In this document: positions 20,123-31,384 of the stretch, one piece after another
Layout of the letters: the number at the start of each line of letters is the position of its first letter
Position numbering within the stretch: position 1 is the stretch's first letter
Made by a program: the position numbers and the translations under genes
Notes under the pieces: model-generated
What the model was told of the DNA's origin: nothing
Database searches by the model: none
The model's input: the letters and a program-made list of their open reading frames with translations, nothing else
DNA from: Platanthera guangdongensis
Taxonomy: Eukaryota > Streptophyta > Magnoliopsida > Asparagales > Orchidaceae
Reading direction: 5' to 3'
Assembly (NCBI GenBank): GCA_039583875.1
Contig: CM077158.1
Coordinates: 243,521,447-243,585,446 of the forward strand
Length of the DNA stretch: 64,000 nucleotides

Positions 20123-20147
20123 GAGTATCCCCTATAGTTTGTTTTCC

Positions 20148-21541
20148 ATCCGACATGCGCCCCGGGAGGATAATGAGCAAGTGGATCAGCTAAGCCAAGC
20201 ATGGTCCCCGGGTGGGGGGTACCATCACCGACCTATTCCGTCCGTCCATCCATGAAGGGGAGTTGATCAAGGTGGACCAACACCCCTCGTGGATGGATCC
20301 ATTCGCAACATTCCTGTCCACAGGGGAGTTCTCGAAAGGGACGAAAAAGAAGAAGTTCAAGCACAAGTCGGCCTATTACCTTATGCGCGACGGACAGTTG
20401 TATAAGAAGACTCTCTCGGGGATGCTGGCACGTTGTGTGACCGAGAAGGAGGTTCAGAGGATCTTGGAAGAAGTCCATTCCGAGGAGTGCGGGAGCCACT
20501 CTGAAAGTCGGACCCTGGAGGGGAGGATAGTCAGGCAAGGATACTTCTGGCCAACCCTGGGTCGTGATGCCGCCGTGTTCGCGAAGAAGTGTCACAAATG
20601 TCAGTTGTTTCCCCCCCCCCCTCCAACTTCAATCGATTCAATGGCTCAGGAGTATCACGGCCCCCTGACCCTTCGCCATTTGGGGGATGGATTTGGTAGG
20701 ACCTTTTTCCTAGGCCGGCGGATAGAGGAGGTTCTTGCTTTCATGATCGACTATTTTTTTGTGGTTGGAAGTGAAGGCGCTGGCCAAGGTGACCTCCCAG
20801 GTAATCAGGAACTTTGTTTGGGGGGAGATCACCTGCCGGCACGGGTTGCCGCAGGCCATCGTCACAGACAATGGACCTCAATTTGTCAGCGCCGAGTTCA
20901 TCAGTTTTTGCGGACAGCTTGGAATTGACCTCAAGTTTGCCTCAGTCCACCATCTCAGGAGCAACGGACAGGTGGAGGCGGTAAACAAGATCATTGTGAA
21001 CCTCCTGAAGAAGAAAGCGGAGAATTTGAAGGGCAGTTGGGTGGAACATCTTCCCTCGGTTCTCTGGGCCCTAAGAACCACTCCCAACACGGCCACGGGG
21101 GAGACCCCCTTCAAGCTCTCAAATGGGTGTGAGGTCGTGCTCCCAATCGAGTTCGAGGTCCGGACACCTCGGGTGGTCGAGGCAAAGGCAGGCAGGGAAG
21201 AATGGCAAGCTGAGAATGAGGAGGAGCTATGGCTCTCCCTTGACATGGTGAAGGAGCTGCGTGACCTCTCTGCCATCCGACAGGAGGAAGTGAAAAAGAG
21301 AATGACTAAGTACTTTGACAAGCACGTTAAGGTCAAACAATTCGCGGAAGGGAATTTGATCCTAAAGAAAGTGGATGCGGCAGGAAGGTCAGCCGCAGTA
21401 GGGAAGCTCAACCCCAACCGGGAAGGCCCGTACATTGTTGGGGAGGCTCTAAGGTCAGGAGGGTACCATCTCCGGAACGTGGAGGGCGAGACCCTGAGTC
21501 ACACCTGGAGTGGTGATGACTTGAAACATTTCTACCCATGA
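20148..21541 (+). pseudogene. gypsy-1 integrase
   Basis: The integrase zinc-binding part lies at about 20455-20605 (EEVHSEECGSHS..G, then CHKCQLF). The frame breaks at a run of ten C (20610 region) and again near 20755. The core resumes with VTDNGPQFVSAEF (about 20863) and VHHLRSNGQVEAVNKI (about 20945), which carry the second Asp and the Glu of the D,D35E triad. The C-terminus ends GDDLKHFYP at 21541. Integrase joins the DNA copy to the chromosome. The N-terminal frames are damaged, the 20759-21541 part is open. Confidence 0.85.
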
Positions 21542-21599
21542 AAATATGCACACGTCCATTCCTTTAATAAATATGAAATCCTTTTTATGTTCTGACGTT

Positions 21600-22270
21600 T
21601 TTGCAAATCAAGTTTGTGGTAAATAGCGTTTGTCGAGCTAAGTCCTGAGACGCCCGAGCTGTCAGGCTTCCACCTAGCTGGTGGGGGCTGAGGTTGGATA
21701 GAAGAAAGTAAAATTCTCACTTTGGGGTTAGGTCTCGGGATGCTCCCGTTGTCAGGCTTCCACCTAGTTGACAGGGCCAGGGCCTCGATGGACGTCGTTA
21801 TGACCCTGTGGTTGAGTCCGGAGGATGTTCAACACCCGCTGTCAGGCTTTCACTTATCTGATTGGGCCGGTGGTAGCACCCGAAGGATGGCCGTGAAAAG
21901 TAAGAGTCTCACTCTGGGGTTAGGTCTCGGGATACTCCTGCCGTCAGGCTTCCACCTAGCTGGAAGGGCCAGGGCCTCGATGGACGTCGTTATGACCCTG
22001 GGGTTGAGTCCGGAGGATGTTCAACACCCGTCGTCAGGCTTTCACTTAGCTGATTGGGCCGGTGGTAGCACCCGGAGGATGGACATGGAAAGTACAAATA
22101 GGCGAGCAGGACGGTCAAAGAGGGCGAGCCGAGTCTGCTAGGCTGCTCTCGACAACTACGTCCTATACTCTCCAGATTTTACTTGGGAAGTTCTGGGTCT
22201 TTTTCCAGAATCAGGGGAGGAGAACCCTCTCAGGCAAGTTGGGACTCGCGGGTTTAGCTCATTAAGTAGC
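21600..22270 (+). repeat. gypsy-1 3' region tandem repeats (about 192 bp)
   Basis: Two units of about 192 bp begin near 21716 and 21908 (TGGGGTTAGGTCTCGGGAT). Each contains two half-units with GTCAGGCTT(C/T)CAC. Gypsy-2 has a related but longer array at 51600-52800 built on CAGGCTC(T/C)CA. Repeats after integrase are known in Tat/Ogre elements and can seed satellites. Confidence 0.8.
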
Positions 22271-22495
22271 CCGACGGGGTAAAAGGATGGCGACCTTAGT
22301 ACTCAACATCTACTGAGGAAGGCGAGACGAGGAGATCCTCGGCGGTGCATTTCATCCCCTTAAGATTTTACCTGTGAATTTTTAACAATTCCAGTTCAAC
22401 ACCGGCAAGAAAGAGGGTGGCTCGACAGCTTTGAGGCCTGAAACGACGGCATTGGATCCAAAGTTCAGGTATTGGGATTAAAATTTTATAATTTG

Positions 22496-22670
22496 TGTTA
22501 GAAAAGCCCATTTAAGGGCCCATGTTGTTTCTTATTTTTCTCTCTTCTTGTATTAGTCCCACATCATGTATTAGGATTTCTCCCTTCCTTCTTCTCCTAT
22601 ATAAGTGTGTGTATACTTGTAACTATACTTAAGTGGACATATATACAAGGTTGGCTTTCTCCATTTCTAC
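22496..22670 (+). repeat. copia B 5' LTR
   Basis: 175 bp from TGTTAGAAAAGCCC to CCATTTCTAC, with TATA-like CCTATATAAGTG. The primer site TGGTATCAGAGGCA follows at 22672. Confidence 0.9.
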
Positions 22671-23517
22671 TTGGTATCAGAGGCAGGTTACGTCTAGCTG
22701 CGGACTGCCCCTTTTCTGTCTGCCCGGTCTCCTGCGGACTGCCCCTCTGCTTCTGTCCGCTCGGCTACCCTGCAGACTGCATTCCTGTCCGCTCCGGTCT
22801 CGTGCGGACTGCCTTCCTGCATCCGCTCCGGTCTCGTGCGGACTGCCCTTCTGATTCCGCTCCTCTTCTCTCCCTCCGTGATTCCACCCTCCTCAGGCTT
22901 CTTATAGCCATCTTCTGCTCTGACTCGTGGGGCCCACCTCTCTCTATCCGCTCCGGACGATCTTTCCTGTCCGCTGCACTCTGTTTGTGTCCGCTCGAGC
23001 CTCTTTGCTCGCGGACTGCTCCCTCTAGCTCACCTTGGTGTCCGCTGAGGGCTCTCCTTGTATCCACTGTGCTCTTCTCTTCCCGCGACCTGCCCACAGT
23101 TCGCCGCGAACTCTGCCGCGACCTGCCCCCAGTTCGTCGCGGCCTCTGTCGCGAACTGCTCCAGCTCTGCCCTCACCAGCTGCGATCTGCTCCCCTGAGC
23201 TGCGACCTCTTCCAACTCGCCGCGACCTCCAGACCGCCGCGACCTCCAGACCGCCGCGGTCTGATCCAGTCCGCCGCGGCCTCCCATAGCCCGCTCCTTG
23301 CTGAGCGTGTCTGTACTCGCCGCGGCCTACTCCAGCTCGCCGCGGCCTCATCCAGTCCGCTGTCTCTTCCCGTTGCGGCCTCTTTCTGTTTGCGTGGTCT
23401 CTCTCTGCAGCTGCGGTCTGCCCTACTCGCCTCGACCGGCTCCAGTCCGCCGCGGGCTGTTCCTGCTCGCCGTCGGCCTCCTCTCTGCTAGTCGCCGGCC
23501 TCCTCTTTGCTCTCCGC

Positions 23518-25258
23518 ATGGCACCTGCTGCTTCAGCTGTCACCTCTGTTGTGTCCTCTACGGAGGGTATCACCTGTCTCTCTCATCATCCTTGTTGGAT
23601 CGTTGATTCCGGCGCTACTCACCATATCTCCTCCCAGAAGCCCCCAGCATATCTCCAAACGCCTCATCCTACTCGCATCACTGTGGCCAACGGTGACACC
23701 CTCCCCGTCTTTGGCTCCGCTGATCTTCAGCTTACGCCAACCCTTTCTCTTTCCTCGGTTCTTCACGTTCCGGGGTCTCCCTTCAATTTATTATCAGTTA
23801 GTCGTCTCACACACGACCTTGACTGTTGTATTACCTTTTCACCCACTTCTTTTCTTATGCAGGATCGCCGCACCCGGAGTACCATTGGTCAGGGGCAGCT
23901 GGTGAATGGGTTGTACATCTTGGATCTCCCACCAACTCTTCTCTCCACCATTTCTACTGTTGATTGGCATTGCCGCCTTGGACATGCTCCTCTTTCGATT
24001 CTCAAGCGGGCTCTTCCTGATATCTCTTTACAGGAGTTCTCATGTGAATCTTGTGTCTACGGCAAACAACACCGTTCCTCTTTCCCCCCTTCCTGTACCA
24101 GGAGTCCTACTCCCTTGTCGTTAGTTCATTCTGATATTTGGGGTCCTTATCGGCTCCCTAGTATTTTTGGCTTTCGGTATTTTGTCACGTTCATTGACGA
24201 TTACTCCCGCACTACGTGGCTCTATTTCCTACATGATCGCACTGAACTTCCCTCTGTCTTTCGCGCCTTTTTACTTGAGATGCGTACGCAGTTCGCCACC
24301 CCTCTCAAAATACTTCGCACTGATAATGCTCGGGAGTATACGGGTCGTGCCTTCTCCAATCTCTGCACTGACTTTGGTGTCATCCATCAAACTTCATGTG
24401 CGTATACCCCTCAGCAAAACGGGGTGGCAGAACGCAAAAATCGTCATCTTCTCGATGTTGCCCGCTCCCTTATGTTCCAAATGCACGTTCCCACCGAATA
24501 TTGGAACTTTGTTGTTTCCACCGCCTGTCATCTCATCAACCGCCTTCCCTCCTCTGTCCTTGATTTTGCCTCGCCTATCCAACTCCTCTATCCCTCCATC
24601 CCCCTCACCTCTCTCACACCCCGGATATTCGGGTGTGTTTGTTATGTCCACCTTCTTGGCCCTCCTTCCGACAAACTTGCTCCACGAGCCGCCAAGTATA
24701 TGTTTGTTGGCTACTCCCGCACTCAAAAGGGGTACGTCTGCTACTCTCCTACTACCGGCAAAATGGTCGTTTCTGCAGATGTCACCTTCTGCGAAGACCA
24801 GCCCTTCCACTTACCCGGCCCCACCTCGTCTTCTGCTCCCTCGTCTTCTGCTCCCTCTCTTCCCAGGCCCGTTGTCCCGGTCACGCCATCTGTGCCGTCT
24901 TCTTCCTCCTCTCCCCTCGTTCCTCCTCGGGTTCCTCCACTGCTAATCCGTGTCTACTCTCGTCGCCCATCCAAGGATGCTCCCGTGACCCAGCTCCCTG
25001 CTGCCAGCGATAGCTCGGCTGCGGTCGATCACGCTCCCGTCTCAACAGCTCATCCCTTGACCAACTACGTCTCTCTACATCGGCTCACACCGCCTCTCTA
25101 CGCATTTGCTACCTCCCTTTCCTCTATTTCTCTTCCTAACAATGTGCAGGAGGCGCTTCACCACCCAGGCTGGCGGGCTGCTATGCACGATGAAATGCAG
25201 GCTCTCTGGGCTAACCAGACCTGGGCTCTGGTTCCTCTTCCTGCTGGCCACACCTGTT
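23518..25258 (+). CDS. copia B protease-integrase
   Basis: Open frame of 580 codons. The aspartic protease motif WIVDSGATHHIS sits at residues 28-39, close to the N-terminus, because Gag is missing. The GAG-pre-integrase zinc motif (HCRLGHAP, CESCVYGK), then HSDIWGPY, RTDNAREY and NGVAERKN of the integrase core, all follow, then a Pro/Ser-rich linker and the first RT residues (WRAAMHDEMQALW). A stop at 25258-25260 results from loss of two bases compared with copia C at the same point. Leader sequence before 23518 shows no Gag motif in any frame. Confidence 0.85.
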
Positions 25259-25260
25259 AG

Positions 25261-26701
25261 CTGCAAATGGGTCTTTGTCATTAAACATGCGGCAGATGGC
25301 ACTATCGACCGTCTGAAGGCCCGTCTTGTGGCACGGGGGTTTACTCAGCAACATGGCCTTGATTACGAGGAAACCTTCTCTCCCGTGGCCAAATTGAACA
25401 CGGTCCGCGTTCTTCTCTCCTTGGCTGTTCATCGTCATTGGCCACTTTATCAGCTGGATATCAAGAATGCCTTCCTCAACGGCGATCTCCAGGAGACCGT
25501 TTATATGCAGCAGCCTCCCGGGTTTGAGACCACGGGGGAGTCTTTGGTATGTCATCTTCGGAAATCCATTTATGGTCTCAAACAGTCCCCGCGTGCATGG
25601 TTTGAAAAGTTCAGTAAGGTGGTTTGTGCTAGTGGCTTCACTCGGAGCTCGGCTGATTTTTCTCTCTTCACCCGACATCGGTCAACCGGGACTGTGATTC
25701 TTCTGGTCTACGTTGATGATATCCTGATTACTGGCGACTACACGACAGGAATACAACAGATCAAGACACAGTTGAATTCTGCCTTTCAAACCAAAGATCT
25801 GGGCAACCTTCGGTACTTTCTTGGGCTCGAGGTCGCCCGACGCCCTGATGGTCTTGTGTTATCTCAAAGGAAGTACTGTATGGACCTCCTTCGTGATGCA
25901 GGTTATTCTGGGTGCAAACCTGCGGAGACTCCTATGGACGCAAATCACAAGCTCTCGGCCCATAGCTCTGACTCTGACAAGCTACTTACGAATCCGGAAT
26001 ATTACAGACGCTTGGTTGGGAAGCTGATCTACCTTACGGTGACTCGACCAGACATCTTATTTGCTGTGGGAGTTGTGAGCCGTTTCATGCACGCTCCTCG
26101 AACATCTCATCTTCAAGCTGTCGAGCGCATCCTTCGATATCTCAAGATCGCCCCCGGACAAGGACTCGTGTACAAGCCATCCACATATCTATCTCTTGTC
26201 GCGTATTCTGACGCTGACTACGCAGGATCTATTGATGATAGGCGCTCCACAACTGGATTCTGTACTTACTTTGGTGGACACCTCATAACTTGGCGTAGCA
26301 AGAAACAGAATGTGGTTGCGCGTTCCTCTGCCGAAGCCGAGTACCGAGCTATGGCTGCTGTTGTCTCGGAGCTAACCTGGCTTGAAGGCCTTCTAAGAGA
26401 CTTAGGTGTTCGTCTCTCATCTCCGGCAACCTTATTTTGCGACAGTCAGGCAGCAATTCATATTGCCAAGAATCCGATTTTTCACGAACGAACAAAGCAT
26501 ATCGAAGTTGACTGTCACTTTATCCGGGAAAAGGTACAGTCAAAGAAGATAGAATTGGCGCATGTTCCTGCTACCGACCAAGTTGCGGACATCCTGACGA
26601 AAGCTCTCTCCAGGCCGCTATACTATCAGTTCTTATCCAAGCTTGGCGCCTACGACTTGTACGCTCCAGCTTGCGGGGGAGTGTTAGAAAAGCTCATTTA
26701 A
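25261..26701 (+). CDS. copia B reverse transcriptase-RNase H
   Basis: Continues Pol in a new frame after a 2-bp deletion at about 25255. RT has CKWVFVIKHA, LARLVARGFTQQ-type motifs, QLDIKNAFLNGDL and intact YVDD (LVYVDDILITG at about 25705). RNase H has YSDADYAGSIDDRRSTTGF, SSAEAEYRAM and DSQAAIHIAKN, then DILTKALS. All catalytic residues are present. The stop at 26701 lies 20 bases inside the LTR. It is very close to copia C in sequence. With the shift, this copy cannot make full Pol by plain translation. Confidence 0.85.
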
Positions 26702-26856
26702 GGGCCCATGTTGTTTCTTATTTTTCTCTCTTCTTGTATTAGTCCCACATCATGTATTAGGATTTCTCCCTTCCTTCTTCTCCTATATAAGTGTGTGTAT
26801 ACTTGTAACTATACTTAAGTGGACATATATACAAGGTTGGCTTTCTCCATTTCTAC
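26682..26856 (+). repeat. copia B 3' LTR
   Basis: 175 bp, one difference from the 5' LTR. It is preceded by the polypurine tract at 26671-26681. Confidence 0.9.
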
Positions 26857-26900
26857 CAAATGTTAGGAACATAAGGCAAGTATCTTAGAACTCAAATCTA

Positions 26901-27600
26901 AGATATATCCTACATAAAAGATAATGTATAGATTTACAACACAAGACTTTAAGATAATAGATCTTGAAGCTTTAGTTTCTTCTGTTGTTCTTGCTAATGG
27001 CAAGTATCTGGAGCAGCCATTAGCAAGAACATAAGACTTTACATAAAAGATAATGTATCTTACAACTCAGATCTAAGATATATCTTACAACTCAGATCTA
27101 AGAACATAACGCAAGTATCTGGATTCGTTGCCTAGAAAGAGGGCGGCTCGCGGGCGAGCTGGGTCGAGGCAAGCCTAGCACGACGAGTGGTCCGCTTCCG
27201 GATTGCCTAGGGCAGGAGAACTCTCAAGTTCTACTCGTTGCCTACATAAAAGATATATCCTACATAAAAGATAATATATAGATTTACAACACAAGACTTT
27301 AAGATAATAGATCTTGAAGCTTTAGTTTCTTCTGTTATTCTTGCTAATGGCAAGTATCTGGAGCAGCCATTAGCAAGAACATAAGACTTTACATAAAAGA
27401 TAATGTATCTTACAACTCAGATCTAAGATATATCTTACAACTCAGATCTAAGAACATAACGCAAGTATATGGATTCGTTGCCTAGAAAGAGGGCGGCTCG
27501 CGGGCGAGCTGGGTCGAGGCAAGCCTAGCACAACGAGTGGTCCGCCTCCGGATTGCCTCGGGCAGGAGAACTCTCAAGTTCTACTCGCAGGAACGAATCC
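26901..27600 (+). repeat. 350-bp tandem duplication in the gypsy-1 3' region
   Basis: Unit 1 (26901-27237) and unit 2 (27251-27587) are offset by exactly 350 bp and differ at only a few sites (for example GTGGTCCGCTTCCGG against GTGGTCCGCCTCCGG). Each contains AAGATAATGTATCTTACAAC-type subrepeats and a GC-rich core (GGCGGCTCGCGGGCGAGC). No coding potential was seen. Confidence 0.85.
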
Positions 27601-27796
27601 TAACTCAAATACATTCTAAACAATGAATACTACTCTAGCGAGATCACACGGCAGAAGGTAAGAGGTAGAAAGTATTTTTTTCATTAAAAATCTATATTCA
27701 TGTAGCAAAAATGGGGAGCTCGCCTCGGCGAGATTACAAAAAGGGAGGAGAGAGATTTACAGAAAAAACGAAGTAAAAAGAAGAAGAGGGTGCGAA

Positions 27797-30514
27797 TTAG
27801 CTCTCGCTTTCCTCCCCAGACTGGCGGTCTTCCTCTCCCTCCCCTCCGCGCTGATGTTCATCTTTGTAGTCCTTCGCGGTCCTGAGGAGCGAGCCGAAGC
27901 TGTCCTCCTTCTCGCTGGGCGGAGTAGGCGGGAACAGGCTCGGCATGAGGTCCCGAGCTGTGATCTCCTCGCAACCCTCCACCAGCACCTGCGTCTCCAT
28001 CATGATTTGCAGGGTGCATTCGGCGGATTCGATGGAGTTGATCCGCAGTCGCTCTGCAACCTCAGCCTCGCCGAAGATCCTCGGCCTCTTGAACGGGAAG
28101 GGGGGGTCGCCGCCACCCGGGGGAAGGAAGACGTCCACCTGGCGGATCATCTCGCTATGGAGTCCTTTGATCTGATCCTTCAGCTTTTCGTTGTCCGCCT
28201 CTAGCCCGGCGGCGTGAGCCAGCAGGTTTTCATTCGCCTTCTGCAACTCGGGGGCGCGGGCGCGCAGCTGGTTGTTCTCTTCCTTCAACCCGATGGCGCG
28301 GACCCGCAGCTCGCTCGCGGCATTGGCATCCTGTGAAGCAAAAGGGTAAGCAAATCCATTGGGGAAAATCCCAAGGGAGAGAAGGGTTGTCTGTGCTTAC
28401 CATCCCGCCGACAGCTTTGGCGAGTAAGTTCTCGGCAATGCCGAGCCGCCTCTCCAGGTTGACAGCGTCATCCTTGGTGACGGCCCGCTCCTACTCGGCC
28501 TTCCTCAGATGGTGGCTGAGTTTGAAGCTGCGGCGGACCGTCATATGCTGCAGCTCCAGTGCCCGCATCATGGCTTGCGAGCTCTCGTAGCGAAGCTCCC
28601 GGAGGGACTTGCAATGATAGGCCTTGGCATCCTCGCGCCCATAAAGGCCGTAGCCGAGCGCGAAGGCATGGTTGGAGGGGGGTTGGCGCTCCGACCAAGA
28701 AGGGTGAAGGGATAAGACGGAGACTCGGTGGGTCTGCTCATCCCACCGTACCATCGGCTCGCCAACCCGGTCCTTCGCCTTTCCCCCAAAGCAGGAGAGT
28801 CGGTGACTCTTCAGCAAGCCCGGCTCGCACAGCAAATATGCCTCGGCGTCCGGGGAGTTGGGGTTCTCGCCGCTCCCATGGACTTTCTCTGGCGAGTCCT
28901 TCTGCGAGCTCTCCGGTGACTTTTCCGGTGTGGTCTCCGGCGAGCTCACGAACTTGATTCTCTGCTCTGGCTGTCGTTGCTTCCCCTTGGAGACCACCGT
29001 CGCCCTCATCTTTTTCGGCGGGGGACAAGGCGAGCTGGATCCCATATGATCAGGTCGCCTTTTGCTGGAGGAGGGCTTGGACGATGCCAGCTCGTCTCGG
29101 TAGGCTTCTGCGGCTGCCCGCTCGCGCGCGAGCGGGTCGGGGTGGAGCCCCGAATTTGCAAAGGGCGGGTTCACGGGAATCAAACGCTCCCATGCATGAA
29201 AAAACTTGTTTAAAAAAATCTGTCTGTGCTGGCGAGCCCAATAAAAGAAAAAAAGGAAAGGGTTGTGCCTTCGCCGGGTAGAACCGGGGGGAGCGAGTCG
29301 AGGCCCCTTCGAAGGAAGGCGACCTCGAAGTCCTTGTGGAGAAATAATTTGTGCAGCTCGGCATCACTGCTCGATACCGACGAGGGTCGGTACACCTCCT
29401 CGCTCTTCTGCAGAGGCGAGTAGGGTACATTGCCAAGATCGCCCTTGATGAAGACGATCTTGGAGACCAAATTGTGGTTCTTGTTCGCGATCTCGCGAAC
29501 CTTGATGAACGAATCTATGAGGAAGGCGACTCCATCGTTGGTCGCCCTATATGTGAAGAGTTTCATGAAGACGGTCAGGTTGAACTCTATCCGCGCTCGG
29601 CGAAGGAAGCAAGCAAATCCGACCATCATGGCGATGACATTCGAATTCAGCTGCGCGGGCACTGCGCTGAAGTACTTCAGGATCTGGCGAATCTCCGTCC
29701 AGAGGGGTAAGCGCAACCCCACCTCGAAGTGCGAGACGGGGAAGGCGAGTTCGTCTTTGTAGAGTAGCGAGCATGCTCCGAAGATCCGTCAGCTCCTGAC
29801 TGACTGGGGAGATCTGTAAAGGCGGCTAGTCAGCATCGAACGCGAAAAACGAGCGCTACAAGAGAACTGGGCGGGACATACTAATGTTAGTACAAGGCCT
29901 ACCTTGCGAGCTCGACTCCCCTATGGAGGTGCGGAGAGGAGGCGGGCCCAGTTCCTTGTCGCGACCCGAGCGATGAGTTTTTGAGAAGAGGAGGTCGAAG
30001 CCCGGGACCGGGATGGTTTCGGCGATTCCCCCCCCCCCCCCCTCAAGTTCAGGAGCGGGAGAAGGTTGTCGGGAAGGGGTGCGAGCCGGCAACTTCGGCT
30101 TTCGCGAATCCAGCCCCAAGGTCCCAAAGGGAGGCGATGGGTCTCGCAGGCGAGTGTCTGGAGTTCGAGGCCGCGAGTTGTCATGAGGAATATTTACTCG
30201 CGGCGGGAGGTACTCGCCGTCATTCTGTTGGCTGTCTGGGCAGGCGGGGACATCTATGACCCCTTTATCCTCCGACTCAGGGGGGAGCCGAGTAGAGGAG
30301 CCAGCCCCGTTGTCCAGGGTGGCAGGGTGGACTTCAAATCTTGGAAGATGGTTTCGGCCGCCTTGAGAAGCGGTTTTGCCTTGTTGGCGGGGTCGGATTT
30401 AGTCAGGCTGCTCGGCAGGGTACTAGGGGATATGTCAGTTAGGCTGGCGACGAGAGCAGAGAAGACCTCGCGAGCTCGGGCAAGCCTCTCCTGGATCTCT
30501 TTGGGGATAGGCAT
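27797..30514 (-). pseudogene. gypsy-1 antisense gene (coiled-coil protein), interrupted
   Basis: The gene runs against gag-pol. A start at 30514 (MPIPKEIQERLARAREVF) lies downstream of a TATA box. Plausible splice sites: donor at 29902 (CTCGCAAG|GTAGGC), acceptor at 29814 (TTTACAG|ATC), donor at about 28401 (GGGATG|GTAAGC), acceptor at about 28333 (GCTTCACAG|GAT). The region 29813-29250 encodes FEVGLRLPLW..IRQILKYF, similar to gypsy-2 54741-55050. The last exon (28332-27797) encodes a heptad-rich coiled coil and an acidic tail. A stop at 28491 and frame changes at about 30254 break it. It resembles plant proteins annotated 'putative gypsy type transposon' (Pfam Transposase_28), from memory. 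Function unknown. Confidence 0.65.
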
Positions 30515-30569
30515 CTCGGCAAGGCTCAAGTAAGAAGGAATGGCAAAGGTCGCCCAGGTACGCGAACCT

Positions 30570-30585
30570 ATATATATAGTCGTTG
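30570..30585 (-). promoter_or_regulatory. TATA box of the gypsy-1 antisense gene
   Basis: The minus strand reads CTATATATATAGG about 60 bases before the antisense start codon at 30514. Gypsy-2 has TATA boxes in matching positions before its two antisense genes. Confidence 0.6.
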
Positions 30586-30690
30586 TGGAGCCCACCAAAA
30601 GAATCTCTGGCCCCTGTAGCACTCGCCGCATATTGTGGGGTTGGATGTTTCTTTCCGAACTTGGGCCAATCTAGCAAAGAGCAGGGATTG

Positions 30691-31379
30691 TGTACAACCC
30701 CATATCCGGCGAGTGGTGGTCGACAGGAGCCAGACCGGCCAAGTGGAGCAGATGAGGGGCGAGTGGAGCAGGTCGGCTTGCACTCGCCCCAGGGGCTCGA
30801 CGAGTAGCAGGCGAGTGGAGCGGGTCGGCTCGCACTCGCCCCAGGGGATCGACGAGTAGAGGGCGAGTGGGGAAGGTCGGGCCCGTGCTCGCCCAGGGCC
30901 GGGAAGAGGCGGCGAGTGCCAGCTCCATCGAGCACTCGCCGCCCCAGGCGAGTGGAGGTTTTAGAGGGCCGCTCGCCCAGCTTCTTGTAATGTGTTATTA
31001 CTATTTTTCCCTCGCTGGCCTGTCCATAGCCAGTTGGAATAGCGAAGGTTGACTATTTGTAGGCGATTTTCAGAAAACTATAAATAAAACTCAAGGGGCA
31101 CCTCAGAAAGAAGGCTTACTAGTGTTATTGCTTCCCCACTCTTGCTCACTAGTCTCTGGTCTTTTTGCGCTTTCTGAGATATCCTTACCTTCAGCACTTG
31201 GCTAAAGAGGGGAAGCGCTCTAAGATCTTCCGGGTATGTGGTCGGACCTCCGTGCTGAAGTCTCGGGTATGTTCCTTGTCCTAAGTCTTCGGTCGTTTAG
31301 CTCGCGGGAGAGAAGTAAGTGTGCGGCCACCCCTTCCCCAAGGATGAACTCCACAGAGACCGAGTTTTTGGTTTCAACA
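30691..31379 (+). repeat. gypsy-1 3' LTR
   Basis: Starts TGTACAACCCCATATCC and ends GGTTTCAACA. Same architecture as the 5' LTR, including the two ~60-bp GCTCGCACTCGCCCC repeats. Followed by the target duplication TTAAT. Confidence 0.9.
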
Positions 31380-31384
31380 TTAAT

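Larger units (their letters stand above)
22496..26856 (+). mobile_element. copia B: gag-less Ty1/copia element nested in gypsy-1
   Basis: Two 175-bp LTRs (22496-22670 and 26682-26856) differ at one site (AGCCCATT against AGCTCATT). Primer site, leader, protease, integrase, RT, RNase H and polypurine tract (TTGCGGGGGAG) are present, but Gag and its zinc knuckle are absent: the leader runs straight into a start at 23518 just before protease. Flanks ATTTG and CAAAT are not a direct repeat, so no target duplication is seen. It interrupts the 3' region of gypsy-1 and is younger than it. Confidence 0.9.
16885..31379 (+). mobile_element. gypsy-1: Tat-lineage Ty3/gypsy element with nested copia B
   Basis: LTRs of 690 and 689 bp (16885-17574 and 30691-31379) and an exact duplication TTAAT (16880-16884 and 31380-31384) bound the element. 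It is about 14.5 kb including 4.36 kb of copia B. The plus strand has Gag, RT, RNase H, a second RNase H and integrase. Tandem repeats follow, then antisense genes. A second RNase H of the archaeal-like type, a repeat-rich 3' region and antisense ORFs are known traits of the Tat lineage. The LTRs differ at several percent of sites by eye. The zinc knuckle, protease and start of RT are deleted at about 18690. Confidence 0.9.

Noticed and set aside
22491..26861. ATTTG / CAAAT as a target duplication for copia B
   Set aside because: They are inverted, not direct, repeats; an LTR retrotransposon makes direct ones, so this is treated as chance.
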